A stretch of DNA of 57,426 bases from contig JAJPJB010000087.1 in NCBI GenBank assembly GCA_021324465.1, positions 1-57,426 on the forward strand, given 5' to 3'. Positions 8,899-18,237 of this stretch are shown piece by piece. The notes below the pieces were generated by a model. The model made no database searches. It was not told the DNA's origin and worked only from the letters and a program-made list of their open reading frames with translations. This stretch comes from Hyphomicrobiaceae bacterium. GTDB lineage: Bacteria; Pseudomonadota; Alphaproteobacteria; Rhizobiales; Xanthobacteraceae. The first letter of the stretch is position 1. Every line of letters begins with the position of its first letter. A program made the position numbers and the translations under genes.

Positions 8899-9624
8899 AT
8901 GCTTAAGACGAATTCGCGTGCCTTGGTCGGCAGCGTTGCGGTGGCGGCGGCTCTTTGTTCTGCGACTTATGCGCAAGCGGCCGATCTACCGCACCCCCCG
9001 CCACCGCCCCCGGCCGCACCGGTCGCTTACGCGCCGCCGGTCTATAACTGGAGCGGATTTTACATTGGCGGCCATCTCGGCTGGGGTTTTGCCAATTCGT
9101 CATGGAGTGATCCATTCAGGGCCGGCGCCGACACGTTCAGCAAAAACGGTTTCCTCGGCGGCGGGCAAGTTGGCTTCAATGCCCAGTTCGATGCGCTCGT
9201 GCTCGGCCTCGAAGGCGATTTCAGCTGGACCGGCCTCAAGGGCGCTGGCGCCGATTCGATCGGCGACAAGCTTTCCACCAATACGCAGTGGACCTCGACG
9301 GTTACCGGCCGTATCGGCGCCGCGTTCGATCGCCTGTTAGTCTACGGCAAGGGCGGTGTCGCGTTTGCACACGATAAGGACAGCCTGACCGATCTCGCCC
9401 TGAACACTTCGAACGTGAATTTGACCCGGACCGGCTGGACCGCAGGCGCCGGCCTCGAATATGCGCTCAATCAGAATTGGGCGGTGCGCCTCGAATATGA
9501 CTATCTCGGCTTCGGATCAAAGACGCTGAATTTCACGACGCCGGCTCTTGGTACTGTCGCATCGAATGCGAAGTTGAACGTCCAGGAAGTCAAAGCGGGG
9601 ATCGACTTCAAATTTGGCCCATAG
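8899..9624 (+). CDS. Outer-membrane beta-barrel protein (Omp25/Omp31-like)
   Basis: 241-residue surface protein. A signal peptide ends at TYAQA before ADLPHPP, then comes a short proline-rich linker and the family hallmark YNWSGFYIGGHLGWGF. The remainder alternates in the manner of an eight-stranded barrel and ends in KAGIDFKFGP, without the usual terminal aromatic residue. Related proteins are abundant outer-membrane antigens in Brucella and Bradyrhizobium. It appears monocistronic, with about 235 bases before it and about 500 after it without a clear intact gene. Confidence 0.88.
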   Translation: MLKTNSRALVGSVAVAAALCSATYAQAADLPHPPPPPPAAPVAYAPPVYNWSGFYIGGHLGWGFANSSWSDPFRAGADTFSKNGFLGGGQVGFNAQFDALVLGLEGDFSWTGLKGAGADSIGDKLSTNTQWTSTVTGRIGAAFDRLLVYGKGGVAFAHDKDSLTDLALNTSNVNLTRTGWTAGAGLEYALNQNWAVRLEYDYLGFGSKTLNFTTPALGTVASNAKLNVQEVKAGIDFKFGP

Positions 9625-10132
9625 CAGGTATCGCGCCGCCGGCCTACTCCGCACCTTATAAGACCTCACCCGGTCAATTCCGTCGGACTCCGTTTGGCGG
9701 AAATTGCGGGCATTTTGGCAATCGACGCATCGAGGCCATTCGCTCTAAGCCGAAACGTGTGTTTGCGCGCGCAGAGCGCCACACGCAGTCTGGCGTCCGA
9801 AGAGCTGAACGTCCATACGCATGCGCAACAAAGACATCACTGTCTTAGCCACCGGCCAGGCGTTGACCAGCACGGTGGTCTCGCTGCTGACATCCGTGTC
9901 TAGCCTTACCGGTGCTCATCTCGCGCCGTCACCGTCATTAAGCACACTGCCTGCGGCAGCGACGGTATTCGGCACGTGGCCACGTGGGTGTGGGCCGGCC
10001 GCAGAAGGTTCTGCGGCGGACTTTCGTCGGCTGCACGTCATTGACAAGAAACCACCCTAGCCATGATCTCGGCCGTGAACTGAGCTCAGTGAGGTCGGCC
10101 GCAGCGCCAGCCGCACTTTCAGGGGACATGCC
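9625..10132. other. Interval without an intact gene
   Basis: About 500 bases between the barrel protein and the NnrU gene. It contains the MFS-like fragment reported separately at 9821-9976. Outside that fragment I see no recognised gene, RNA or repeat. The last 60 bases presumably hold the start signals of the NnrU gene. Confidence 0.5.
9821..9976 (+). pseudogene. Probable remnant of an MFS transporter gene (N-terminal fragment)
   Basis: From ATG 9821 the frame reads MRNKDITVLATGQALT, then a hydrophobic run, then GAHLAPSPSLSTLPAAATVFGT. This matches the start of many major facilitator transporters: a first membrane helix, a short loop with APDxxLATLP, then entry to the second helix. After about residue 52 the similarity ends and the frame stops at 10060, so all later helices are missing. 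The call rests on pattern memory and is moderate. An unrelated small membrane peptide is the alternative. Confidence 0.45.
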
Positions 10133-10732
10133 ATGGGACTTGCGCTTGAGATTCTCGGGCTCATGATCTTTCTCGGCGGACATGTCTTCGTCACCTTGCG
10201 CGATCAGCGGGCGGCGCTGATCAAGAGTGTCGGCGAATGGCCGTATCGCGGTCTGTTCTCGCTGGTCGCTATCATTGGCATTGTGTTGATTGGCTATGGC
10301 TTTGGCAGCTATCGCGCCGCCGGTCCGATCATGGCGTGGAATCCGCCGGCCTGGACGCGGCACATTGTCATCGTGCTGATGTGGCCGGCGAGCATCATGA
10401 TTGCCGCGGCTTACATCCCCGGCCATATCAAGCGGGCGCTCAAGCACCCAATGCTGGTCGGGGTCAAGACCTGGGCCTTCGCGCATCTGTGCGCCAATGG
10501 TGATGTCGGCGGCATTATCCTGTTCGGATCGGTGCTCGCCTGGGGCGTCTACGATCGCATTTCCTTAAAATACCGCAGCGATCCCGGCGCGCCGCCAATT
10601 CCGATCGGCGGCACCAAGAACGACATCATTGCCATCGTCGTGGGCACCATTATCTATTTGGCGCTCGGCCTGGTGTTCCACCCGGTCGTGATCGGTTTGC
10701 CGGTCTTTGGAACGGCGGCTTTTGGCCAGTAG
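10133..10732 (+). CDS. NnrU family membrane protein
   Basis: 199-residue inner-membrane protein with about six hydrophobic segments. The opening LILGLMIFLGGHVFVTL-like pattern (here LEILGLMIFLGGHVF), RHIVIVLMWPASIM, the HIKRALKHPMLVGVKTWAFAHL stretch and GDVGGIILFGS are typical of NnrU. Family members are often near nitric-oxide and nitrite reductase genes, and the family is related to isoprenoid/carotenoid isomerases of the 15-cis-zeta-carotene type. No denitrification genes are visible here. It precedes panB on the same strand with a 36-base gap. Confidence 0.85.
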   Translation: MGLALEILGLMIFLGGHVFVTLRDQRAALIKSVGEWPYRGLFSLVAIIGIVLIGYGFGSYRAAGPIMAWNPPAWTRHIVIVLMWPASIMIAAAYIPGHIKRALKHPMLVGVKTWAFAHLCANGDVGGIILFGSVLAWGVYDRISLKYRSDPGAPPIPIGGTKNDIIAIVVGTIIYLALGLVFHPVVIGLPVFGTAAFGQ

Positions 10733-10768
10733 TGAACTCAAAGACAATAACCAAACCCGAAACGAGCT

Positions 10769-11647
10769 ATGTCAGTACAAGCCGAAGTTCGCCGGCTCAC
10801 CGCGCCCGACATCCTCGCCCGCAAAGGCGGCGAGCCGATCGTCTGCCTGACCTCGTATCACGCTCACACCGCCCGCATCGTCGATAGCTATTGCGACGTG
10901 ATCCTGGTCGGCGACTCGCTCGGCATGGTGATGCACGGGCTGGAGACCACCGTGCCGGTGACACTCGACATGATGGTCCTGCAGGGTCATGCGGTGATGC
11001 GCGGCTCCAAGCGCGCATTGGTGGTGATCGATTTGCCGTTCGGCAGTTACGAAGCATCCAAGGAACAGGCGTTCGCATCGGCCGCGCGGGTGATGAAAGA
11101 AACCGGCTGCGGCGCCATCAAGATCGAAGGCGGCCGCCGGATGGCAGAGACCATCGCCTTTCTGGTCGAGCGCGGCGTGCCGGTGATGGGACATGTCGGC
11201 CTCACGCCGCAGGCGATCAACACGATCGGCTCGTTTCGCGCGCAGGGCCGTGATGAGAGCGACTGGGCGCCGATTGAGGCGGATGCGCGCGCAGTGGCTG
11301 ATGCCGGCGCATTCTCGGTCGTGCTGGAGGCGATTGCTGAGCCGCTCGGCCGCCGCATTACCGCGCAGATTCCGATTCCGACGATCGGCATCGGCGCCAG
11401 CCCCGCCTGCGACGGTCAGGTGCTCGTCCTTGAAGATATGCTCGGCCTGTCGCCGCGGGCGCCGAAATTCGTCAAGCGCTTCGGCGAGCTCGGGCCCGCC
11501 ATCGAGCGCGCGGTCAGAAACTATGCCGAAGAGGTTCGCGCGCGAACTTTCCCCGCCGCGGAACATACCTATCCGATGCGGGCAAAGGGCGCGAGCGGCG
11601 GCGTCACCACGCTGCCGGAGCGCGGCAAAGGTCCGGCGCGCGCTTGA
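10769..11647 (+). CDS. panB: 3-methyl-2-oxobutanoate hydroxymethyltransferase
   Basis: First committed enzyme of pantothenate synthesis: it adds a hydroxymethyl group from methylene-tetrahydrofolate to 2-oxoisovalerate. Conserved blocks are [28 protein letters not shown] (metal-binding Asp), [20 protein letters not shown] and [23 protein letters not shown] in pieces. At 292 residues it is slightly long because of a basic tail. It is separated from panC (53175-54047), with which it often forms an operon in other bacteria. Confidence 0.95.
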   Translation: MSVQAEVRRLTAPDILARKGGEPIVCLTSYHAHTARIVDSYCDVILVGDSLGMVMHGLETTVPVTLDMMVLQGHAVMRGSKRALVVIDLPFGSYEASKEQAFASAARVMKETGCGAIKIEGGRRMAETIAFLVERGVPVMGHVGLTPQAINTIGSFRAQGRDESDWAPIEADARAVADAGAFSVVLEAIAEPLGRRITAQIPIPTIGIGASPACDGQVLVLEDMLGLSPRAPKFVKRFGELGPAIERAVRNYAEEVRARTFPAAEHTYPMRAKGASGGVTTLPERGKGPARA

Positions 11648-11902
11648 TCGCTGCATGCGGCGATTTCAACCATAATTTGCCTGCGGTGGACGGCGCGACC
11701 CGGGCCGTCATTTTGCCTTGCTCGCGCCACATGATTAAACTAGGTGCGACAAGGCTTTGCGGGCGCGGGGTGCCCCAAATCCTCAAAATTGTCCGAGCTG
11801 CGCGGAAAGGCCGCTTTCCTATTCGGGACAGATCGGGCTAGCTCGCCACCGAGCCGAGCAGGTGGTAGTGCTGAGGTAGGCGTTGGCGCCGGGACGGGTT
11901 CC

Positions 11903-12559
11903 GTGACCGATATTTTCAGCGAAGTCGACGAGGAAGTTCGTCGCGAGCGGCTCAAGCAGCTGTGGCAGCGGTACGGCAATTATCTCATTGCCCTGTGCGT
12001 GCTCATCGTTGCGGCCGTCGGCGCTTGGCGCGGCTATGACTGGTGGGAAGCCAAGCAGGCGGCGCAATCGGGCGCTGCATTCGAGCAGGCGGTCGCCCTC
12101 GCCGAGGCCGGCAAGCATCAAGAGGCTGAGGCGGCCTTTGCGAAGCTCGCCCGTGACGGCACCGCCGCCTATCGCGTGCTGGCGCAGCTGCGTGAGGCCG
12201 CCGAGTTGGCGCGCACCGACCCCAAAGCCGCCGTTAGCGCCTACGACCAAATCGCCGCCGACCGCAGCGCCGGACAGACCATTGAGGATCTGGCGGCGGT
12301 CCGCGCTGGGTTTCTCCTCGTTGACAGCGCGCCTTATTCTGAGCTTCGCGCACGGCTCGAGCCTTTAACCACGGCCGATCGGACGTTCCGGCACAGCGCG
12401 CGCGAAGTTCTGGCTCTCGCCGCGTGGAAGTCCGGTGACCTCGCCGCGGCCCGGCAGTGGACCGATCTCATCATGAACGATCCGCAGACGCCCGCTGGCA
12501 CGCGCAGTCGCGCCGAAGTGCTGAGCGAGCTTCTGTCCTCGGCAAGCAGCAAGGGCTGA
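11903..12559 (+). CDS. YfgM-like membrane-anchored tetratricopeptide protein
   Basis: 218-residue protein with a cytoplasmic N-terminus (VTDIFSEVDEEVRRERLKQLW), one membrane helix (YLIALCVLIVAAVGAW) and a periplasmic helical TPR-like region rich in Ala and charged residues. YfgM relatives are ancillary factors of the SecYEG translocon. GTG 11903 is chosen because the family begins at this sequence; the open frame continues upstream to 11744 but that part does not look like protein. It is followed after 4 bases by a lipoprotein and then der, as in related genomes. Confidence 0.8.
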   Translation: MTDIFSEVDEEVRRERLKQLWQRYGNYLIALCVLIVAAVGAWRGYDWWEAKQAAQSGAAFEQAVALAEAGKHQEAEAAFAKLARDGTAAYRVLAQLREAAELARTDPKAAVSAYDQIAADRSAGQTIEDLAAVRAGFLLVDSAPYSELRARLEPLTTADRTFRHSAREVLALAAWKSGDLAAARQWTDLIMNDPQTPAGTRSRAEVLSELLSSASSKG

Positions 12560-12563
12560 CGCG

Positions 12564-13238
12564 ATGCGCGCGCGATGCACATTGCCAGTGGTTCGCATCG
12601 GCTCAGCGCTGGCGCTGGCGCTGGTACTGGCCGCCTGCACGAAGGGTGGTCAGTTCGATCCGACCGAGCTCTTCAACAACGATATGTTCGACACCAAGAA
12701 GAAGCTGTCCGGCCAACGCGAGCCCTTATTCCCGAACGGCGTGCCGGGCACGAGCACCGGCGTGCCGCCAGAGCTCATGCAGGGCTATCAGCCGCCGCCT
12801 GATCAGGACGCCAGCACGTCTCAAGCATCCGCCGCGGGCGGCGCGCAGCCGACCGCGGCTGGTTCCGGTGAGGCCGCGTCGGACAAGGCTCCTGCTGCGG
12901 CAGCGAAGCCGAAGTCCAAAGCAAAGCCGAAGGTCGCGCGCGCCCCCGCGCAATCGCAAGATTCGGTTTGGAATCAAGCGCCAGGTGGATCTCGGCACGG
13001 GCCAACGCGGATCAGCGTCGGACCCGCTGCCAAACCTGCCGCTCCCGCCGAGTCTGCTGCGTCCACCGCTCCGGCGGCGCCTGCGGCGAATATGCAGAGC
13101 CCTTGGCCAGACCCGACGCCGAGTTCGGCCGTGGAGACCAGATGGCCGTCGCAGCCCTCGGCGGCTCCGGCACAGCAGCAGGCGGCGCAGCCGTCACAGT
13201 CGGTCTGGCCGGCGCCGCCCTCGACCGGCACGCAATAG
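12564..13238 (+). CDS. Putative lipoprotein, proline/alanine-rich
   Basis: 224-residue protein with a lipoprotein signal: basic start, hydrophobic core and lipobox LAAC (Cys about 22). The mature part has one conserved-looking patch (FDPTELFNNDMFDTKKKLSG), then long low-complexity Ala/Pro/Ser sequence. It lies four bases after the YfgM-like gene and just before der. In other bacteria the YfgM-der interval holds the Bam lipoprotein BamB, but no beta-propeller pattern is visible, so that identity is not supported. Function unknown. Confidence 0.75.
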   Translation: MRARCTLPVVRIGSALALALVLAACTKGGQFDPTELFNNDMFDTKKKLSGQREPLFPNGVPGTSTGVPPELMQGYQPPPDQDASTSQASAAGGAQPTAAGSGEAASDKAPAAAAKPKSKAKPKVARAPAQSQDSVWNQAPGGSRHGPTRISVGPAAKPAAPAESAASTAPAAPAANMQSPWPDPTPSSAVETRWPSQPSAAPAQQQAAQPSQSVWPAPPSTGTQ

Positions 13239-13352
13239 GCTCGCGTTAAACCTCCGTTCCTTGCAGCGCGTTTGCCGAAGATAGCCCTCAGCTCGGCGCC
13301 GCGTGCCGGGCTAAGATGAACATCCGCTTTTTATGCATATCGGCTTTTCGCA

Positions 13353-14714
13353 ATGTCCTTCACCGTCGCCATTATTGGCCGTCCCAATGTCGGCAAATCG
13401 ACGCTGTTCAACCGCCTTGTCGGACGCCGCCTAGCACTGGTCGACGATCTGCCAGGCGTGACGCGGGATCGGCGCGAAGGCAACGCCAAGCTCGGCGATC
13501 TCGCGTTCAAGGTGATCGATACCGCAGGTCTCGAAGATGCCGAGCGCGAAAGCCTGTCGGCGCGCATGCAGGCGCAGACCGCCGCGGCTATCGGCCAGGC
13601 CGACGCCGTGCTGTTTCTGGTCGATGCCCGCGCCGGCGCCACGCCAGCTGACCGCGCCTTTGCCGATGTCGTGCGCAAGTCGGGCAAGCCCGCGATCCTG
13701 GTCGCCAACAAGAGCGAGGGCCGCGCCGGCAAAGCCGGTGGCCTCGAAGCCTACGCGCTTGGGCTCGGCGAGCCGGTCGCGATCAGCGCCGAGCATGGCG
13801 ATGGTTTTGCCGATCTCTACCAGGCGCTGCGCGCGGCGTTGCCGGAAGCAACGGCGGCGCCGGAAGGCGAGGAAATGGCGGCGCCAACCGAGCAGCCGAT
13901 CCGAATAGCCATTATTGGTCGTCCCAACACCGGCAAATCAACGCTGGTCAATCGTCTATTGGGCGAGGAGCGGCTGTTGACCGGGCCGGAAGCCGGCATC
14001 ACGCGGGATGCGATTGCCGTTGATCTCAACTGGCGCGGCCGGCACTTCCGCATTCATGATACGGCGGGCTTACGCCGGCGCTCTCGCATCGAGGAAAAGC
14101 TTGAAAGGCTATCAGTCGCCGACACGCTCAATGCGATCCGTTTCGCCGAAGTGGTGATCGTGCTGATCGATGCTCAGGCGCCGTTCGAAGAGCAGGACAT
14201 CCGCATCGCGGATCTGGTCGAGCGCGAGGGCCGCGCGATTGTCATCGCGGTGAACAAATGGGACGTGATCGAGCCGCAGCCCGGCGCGCTGCCGCGCTTG
14301 CGTGCTTCGATCGACAGGATCTTGCCGCAGATCAAGGGTGTGCCGTTTGTGGTTCTGTCGGCAAAGGCCGGGCAGGGGCTCGATAGGCTGATGGAAGCAG
14401 TCATGCAGGCGCACGCGGTGTGGAATCGGCGCTTGCCGACGGCCGCGCTGAACCGCTTTCTCGGCGAGGCGATTTCCGCCAATCCGCCGCCGGCGATCAG
14501 CGGCCGCCGCTTCCGCCTCGATTACATCACGCAGCCCAAGTCGCGGCCGCCGACCTTTGTATTGTTCTCGGCGCGGGCGGAGGCATTGCCCGAGACCTAT
14601 CGCCGCTATCTGATCAACGGCTTGCGCGAAAATTTCGCTCTACCTGGTACGCCGATCAGGCTCACTCTGCGCGCCAAGGCCAATCCCTATGTGAAGAAAA
14701 AGCGGCGGCACTGA
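13353..14714 (+). CDS. der: Ribosome biogenesis GTPase Der (EngA)
   Basis: 453-residue protein with two consecutive GTPase domains acting in 50S subunit assembly. The first has P-loop GRPNVGKST near residue 9 and DTAG at about 57. The second has GRPNTGKST near residue 189, [11 protein letters not shown] and the NKWD specificity motif. A C-terminal KH-like domain follows, ending in the basic [11 protein letters not shown]. Full length for the family. The first domain's specificity motif reads NKSE, a normal variation. Confidence 0.97.
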   Translation: MSFTVAIIGRPNVGKSTLFNRLVGRRLALVDDLPGVTRDRREGNAKLGDLAFKVIDTAGLEDAERESLSARMQAQTAAAIGQADAVLFLVDARAGATPADRAFADVVRKSGKPAILVANKSEGRAGKAGGLEAYALGLGEPVAISAEHGDGFADLYQALRAALPEATAAPEGEEMAAPTEQPIRIAIIGRPNTGKSTLVNRLLGEERLLTGPEAGITRDAIAVDLNWRGRHFRIHDTAGLRRRSRIEEKLERLSVADTLNAIRFAEVVIVLIDAQAPFEEQDIRIADLVEREGRAIVIAVNKWDVIEPQPGALPRLRASIDRILPQIKGVPFVVLSAKAGQGLDRLMEAVMQAHAVWNRRLPTAALNRFLGEAISANPPPAISGRRFRLDYITQPKSRPPTFVLFSARAEALPETYRRYLINGLRENFALPGTPIRLTLRAKANPYVKKKRRH

Positions 14715-14727
14715 CGATGATCGCTCC

Positions 14728-15468
14728 TTAAGCCGGGGACTTGAATTCCAGCAATTTGCGCGCTGGAAAATCGTAAAGCTTGCCGGTTTCTGAGAAGCCC
14801 GGCAGGCACAGTCCAACGATTTTCTCGGCGACCTCTTCAGGCGTCGGCAAGGTCATCGGATCCTCGCCCGGCATGACCTGCGCACGCATGCGCGTACGCG
14901 TCGGTCCGGGATTGAACAAATTCACGCGCAATGCCGTCGAACTTGTTTCCGCGGCGTAGGTGCGCGCCAAAGCATCGAGCGCGGCCTTGGAGGCCGAATA
15001 GGGGCCGGCATAAGCGCGGGCGTTCGTCGCCGCGCCGGACGTGATGAAAACGGCCCGACCAGCCTTGGCACGCTTGAGCAAAGGATCCATGGCGCGGATA
15101 AGATGCCAATTGGCCGTCACGTTGATGGCGAAAACGTCATCCCAGGCCTTCGGCTCGATGTGATCAAGCGGCGAGCGCTGGCCGGCGATTCCGGCGTTGC
15201 CGACAAGAATGTCGAGGCGCTGATAGCGCTCGTTCAGTGCGGCGGCGAGCCGGTAGATGCCGGGATAATCGCGCAGGTCGAGCGGCACCAAAGTCGCCGA
15301 ATTGCCGGCGGCGCGCACCGCATCATCGAACTCTTCGAGGGCGCCCTGCGTGCGCGCCACGGCGACCACATGGGCGCCTTCGCGCGCCAGCGCGATTGCT
15401 GTCGCCCGGCCGATGCCGCGTGACGCGCCGGTGACCAGCGCGATGGCTTCATTGAGTCGTTTTGACAT
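14728..15468 (-). CDS. SDR-family NAD(P)-dependent oxidoreductase
   Basis: 246-residue classical short-chain dehydrogenase. It shows the cofactor motif TGASRGIG (residues 14-21), the NAG motif in VGNAGIAG, the active-site Ser in VFITSGAA and the YxxxK pair in GPYSASKAAL. Family members reduce or oxidise a wide range of alcohols and ketones, so the substrate is unknown. It converges on der with a 13-base gap and is divergent from the DUF1772 gene. Confidence 0.9.
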   Translation of the reverse strand: MSKRLNEAIALVTGASRGIGRATAIALAREGAHVVAVARTQGALEEFDDAVRAAGNSATLVPLDLRDYPGIYRLAAALNERYQRLDILVGNAGIAGQRSPLDHIEPKAWDDVFAINVTANWHLIRAMDPLLKRAKAGRAVFITSGAATNARAYAGPYSASKAALDALARTYAAETSSTALRVNLFNPGPTRTRMRAQVMPGEDPMTLPTPEEVAEKIVGLCLPGFSETGKLYDFPARKLLEFKSPA

Positions 15469-15530
15469 AGGCGCGACGCGATTCGATCCTAGGTATCAGC
15501 GGTCTCATAGCCGGCACGCAGGGGAAGATC

Positions 15531-15962
15531 ATGGTGGCCGGGCAGCTTGCACTCGTCGTTGCCGCCGTTTTTGCCGGTGCGGCACTCTACGTCAATATCG
15601 CCGAACAGCCGGCGCGGCTTACACTGGATGACAAGGCGCTTCTGACAGAATGGAAGCCGTCTTACAAAGGCGGCTTTGCCATGCAGGCACCGCTGGCAAT
15701 TCTTGGCTTTCTTCTGGGACTATCGGCGTGGTGGCAGAGCGGCGCCTGGCCCTGGCTTGCCGGGGCCATCCTTATGATTGTGAACTGGCCCTATACGCTC
15801 GTGGCGATCATGCCGACGAACAGCCGGCTGATGGCCATCGATCCGGCGACTGCCGGCGCTGAGAGCCGGGCGCTGATCGAAAAATGGGCGCGGCTGCATG
15901 CTGGACGCACGGCGCTCGGCTTTGCCGCCGTACTGTTGTTCCTTTGGGCATCTCTGGTCTGA
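15531..15962 (+). CDS. DUF1772 membrane protein
   Basis: 143-residue inner-membrane protein with about four hydrophobic segments. Conserved-looking features are an early ALYVNIAEQPARL, then EWKPSYKGGFAMQA, WPYTLVAIMPTN and a closing WARLHAGRTALGFAA. These match the anthrone-oxygenase-like DUF1772 family, whose role in bacteria is mostly unknown. It converges on purF with a 25-base gap. Confidence 0.8.
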   Translation: MVAGQLALVVAAVFAGAALYVNIAEQPARLTLDDKALLTEWKPSYKGGFAMQAPLAILGFLLGLSAWWQSGAWPWLAGAILMIVNWPYTLVAIMPTNSRLMAIDPATAGAESRALIEKWARLHAGRTALGFAAVLLFLWASLV

Positions 15963-15987
15963 CCAAGCGACGCTGACGGAATGTGCC

Positions 15988-17466
15988 TCAGCTCGCTTCG
16001 GCAAGGAGCGAGAGCTGGTGGGGCACGACTTCCCGCGCCATGCGGTCGGTGAGCGGGGTCGGATATTCGCCGGTGAAGCAATGATCGGTGAATTGCGGCC
16101 GCGCCGGATCGCGGCTCTTTTCGCCCATGGCGCGATAGATGCCGTCGACCGAAAGGAAGGCGAGCGAATCGGCGCCGATGAATCGGCGCATGCCCTCGAG
16201 ATCGTGCGTCGCAGCAAGCAGCTTGTCCTGCTCCGGCGTGTCGATGCCGTAGTAGTCAGGATGGGTGATCGGCGGCGAGGCGATGCGAAAATGCACCTCG
16301 CGGGCGCCGGCATCACGCATCATTTTCACGATCTTCACCGATGTCGTGCCGCGCACGATCGAGTCGTCGATGAGCACGATGCGCTTGCCGCTGACCACAG
16401 TGCGATTGGCACTGTGCTTCAGGCGCACGCCGAGCTGGCGGATCTGCTGCGTCGGCTCGATGAAGGTGCGGCCGACATAGTGATTGCGGATGATGCCAAG
16501 CTCGTAAGGGATGCGCGACTCTTGCGCATAGCCGATGGCCGCCGGCACGCCGGAGTCCGGAACCGGCACCACGACATCGGCGGAGGCCGGCGCTTCGCGC
16601 GCAAGCTCGGCGCCGCAGGCCTTGCGCACGTCGTAAACGCTGCGGCCGCCCACCATCGAATCCGGACGGGCGAAATAGACGTATTCGAATATGCACGGAC
16701 GCGGCGTCATCGCCGGAAACGGCTTATGCGAATGCGCACCTTCTTCGTCAAAAATCAGGACCTCGCCGTTCTCGACATCGCGCACATAGTGCGCGCCGAT
16801 AATGTCGAGCGCGCAGGTCTCCGAGGTCAGAATAGGACAGCCGTCAAGCCTGCCCAGAACCAGCGGCCGGATGCCGAGGGGATCGCGCGCGCCGACAAGC
16901 TTCTTGTTGGTGAGCCCGACGAAGGCATAGGAGCCCTCGAGCATGCGCAGTCCCTCGATCAGCCGGTCGACAAAGCGGTTGCGATGCGAGCGTGCGACCA
17001 GGTGCAGGATCACCTCGGTGTCGGTGGTCGACTGCATCATGGCGCCTTCGCGTACCAGCTGGCGCCGCAGCGTCAGGCCGTTGGTGAGGTTGCCGTTATG
17101 ACCGACCGCAAAGCCGCCGGCATTGAGTTCAGCGAACAGCGGCTGGACATTGCGCAAAATGGTCTCGCCGGTCGTGGAATAGCGCACATGACCGATGGCC
17201 GCATTGCCGGGCAGGCGATCGATGACGTCGCGGCGGGAAAAGGCGTCGCCAACCAGGCCGAGGCGGCGCTCGGAATGAAACCTCTTGCCGTCAAACGAGA
17301 CGATGCCGGCGGCTTCCTGGCCCCGATGCTGGAGCGCATGCAGGCCGAGCGCCGTGATCGCGGCGGCATCGGGATGGCCGAATATGCCGAACACACCGCA
17401 TTCTTCCCGGAGCCGGTCCGCATCGGGATCGAAAACGCTAGCGTCACTCATGACTGGGTCGGTCAT
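15988..17466 (-). CDS. purF: Amidophosphoribosyltransferase
   Basis: First enzyme of de novo purine synthesis: it transfers glutamine nitrogen to PRPP. The 492 residues include a short propeptide, the N-terminal nucleophile Cys in EECGVFGIFG (about residue 24), glutamine-amidotransferase features (HRGQEAAGI, GHVRYSTTG, GHNGNLTNG) and the PRPP-binding motif VLIDDSIVRGTTS. Its start overlaps the cvpA stop by four bases, the classic cvpA-purF arrangement. The propeptide must be cleaved for activity. Confidence 0.96.
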   Translation of the reverse strand: MTDPVMSDASVFDPDADRLREECGVFGIFGHPDAAAITALGLHALQHRGQEAAGIVSFDGKRFHSERRLGLVGDAFSRRDVIDRLPGNAAIGHVRYSTTGETILRNVQPLFAELNAGGFAVGHNGNLTNGLTLRRQLVREGAMMQSTTDTEVILHLVARSHRNRFVDRLIEGLRMLEGSYAFVGLTNKKLVGARDPLGIRPLVLGRLDGCPILTSETCALDIIGAHYVRDVENGEVLIFDEEGAHSHKPFPAMTPRPCIFEYVYFARPDSMVGGRSVYDVRKACGAELAREAPASADVVVPVPDSGVPAAIGYAQESRIPYELGIIRNHYVGRTFIEPTQQIRQLGVRLKHSANRTVVSGKRIVLIDDSIVRGTTSVKIVKMMRDAGAREVHFRIASPPITHPDYYGIDTPEQDKLLAATHDLEGMRRFIGADSLAFLSVDGIYRAMGEKSRDPARPQFTDHCFTGEYPTPLTDRMAREVVPHQLSLLAEAS

Positions 17467-18059
17467 GATTTGAGGCCCTCCAGCCCCTCGATCGCGCTAT
17501 GCTGCTGGTCCGGCGTTGCTTCCGGGTTATCGGTATCGCCCGGGCGCGGTTTTTTCAGCTTATTTAAGATGGTGCTTTCAGGGTCGTCCGGCAACATCGA
17601 CATTAACCATTGTCCCGCCCCGGCGAGCACAATCCGCGATTTGGCGCCTTTCACCCATCCCGGCTGGCTGCGATCGGGCACCAGCCAGGTAAAGAACTGA
17701 AACGCGATCACCACGATGATGAGGCCCCGGCCGAGCCCAAACAGGAAGCCGAGCGTGCGGTCCAGCGCGCCGACCCGGCTGTCGAGCACCATATCCGAGA
17801 TTCGGATGGTCAGAACCGAGACAATGAGCAGTGTCAACAGAAAGACGCCGCCAATCACCGCCACCGCGGCCACGATGTCGTTGTTGAAATACTGTTTGGC
17901 GAGCGGCAAAAGCTTGCCGTAGGAGTAAAGTGTGGCACCGGCGGCGAGCACCCAGGCGGTGATGGAAAGAACCTCGCGCATGAAGCCACGCACCATGGCG
18001 AGCAGCCCCGAAATCAGCATCACGACGATTAGGACGATATCGAGGAGCGTAATCGGCAT
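17463..18059 (-). CDS. cvpA: CvpA family membrane protein
   Basis: 198-residue inner-membrane protein of the colicin V production family, with four membrane segments starting MPITLLDIVLIVVMLISGLL and a polar C-terminal tail. ATG 18059 matches the usual N-terminus; the open frame continues upstream to 18335 but lacks protein-like sequence. It is translationally coupled to purF (ATGA overlap). CvpA is linked to envelope homeostasis in enterobacteria, but its molecular function is unresolved. Confidence 0.9.
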   Translation of the reverse strand: MPITLLDIVLIVVMLISGLLAMVRGFMREVLSITAWVLAAGATLYSYGKLLPLAKQYFNNDIVAAVAVIGGVFLLTLLIVSVLTIRISDMVLDSRVGALDRTLGFLFGLGRGLIIVVIAFQFFTWLVPDRSQPGWVKGAKSRIVLAGAGQWLMSMLPDDPESTILNKLKKPRPGDTDNPEATPDQQHSAIEGLEGLKS

Positions 18060-18237
18060 CGCTTGTCGACCGCGCGGGCCAAAGGGGTCGTCAGGGAAAG
18101 GTCCGAGGCGTGTATAGCCGCCCTTGCGCACGCCGTCACCCGTCTTCTGTCGCCCAAACGGACCGGTCCGAGCGGCCGCATTGTGACCGGCCGAATAAGC
18201 AATCCTTAAGCGGAAATTGCTGCGAAAGTTCGCTGGA

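Noticed and set aside
8899-8960. Promoter for the barrel protein in 'actttgtcggacataaagcg'
   Set aside because: The hexamers and spacing do not fit a sigma70-type promoter well enough to report.
12564-13238. Possible BamB lipoprotein
   Set aside because: Position next to der fits, but the protein is short and low-complexity with no propeller repeats.
15898-17700. 600-codon plus-strand frame opposite purF and part of cvpA
   Set aside because: purF on the other strand is complete with catalytic motifs; the plus-strand translation is low in hydrophobic order and typical of an antisense shadow.
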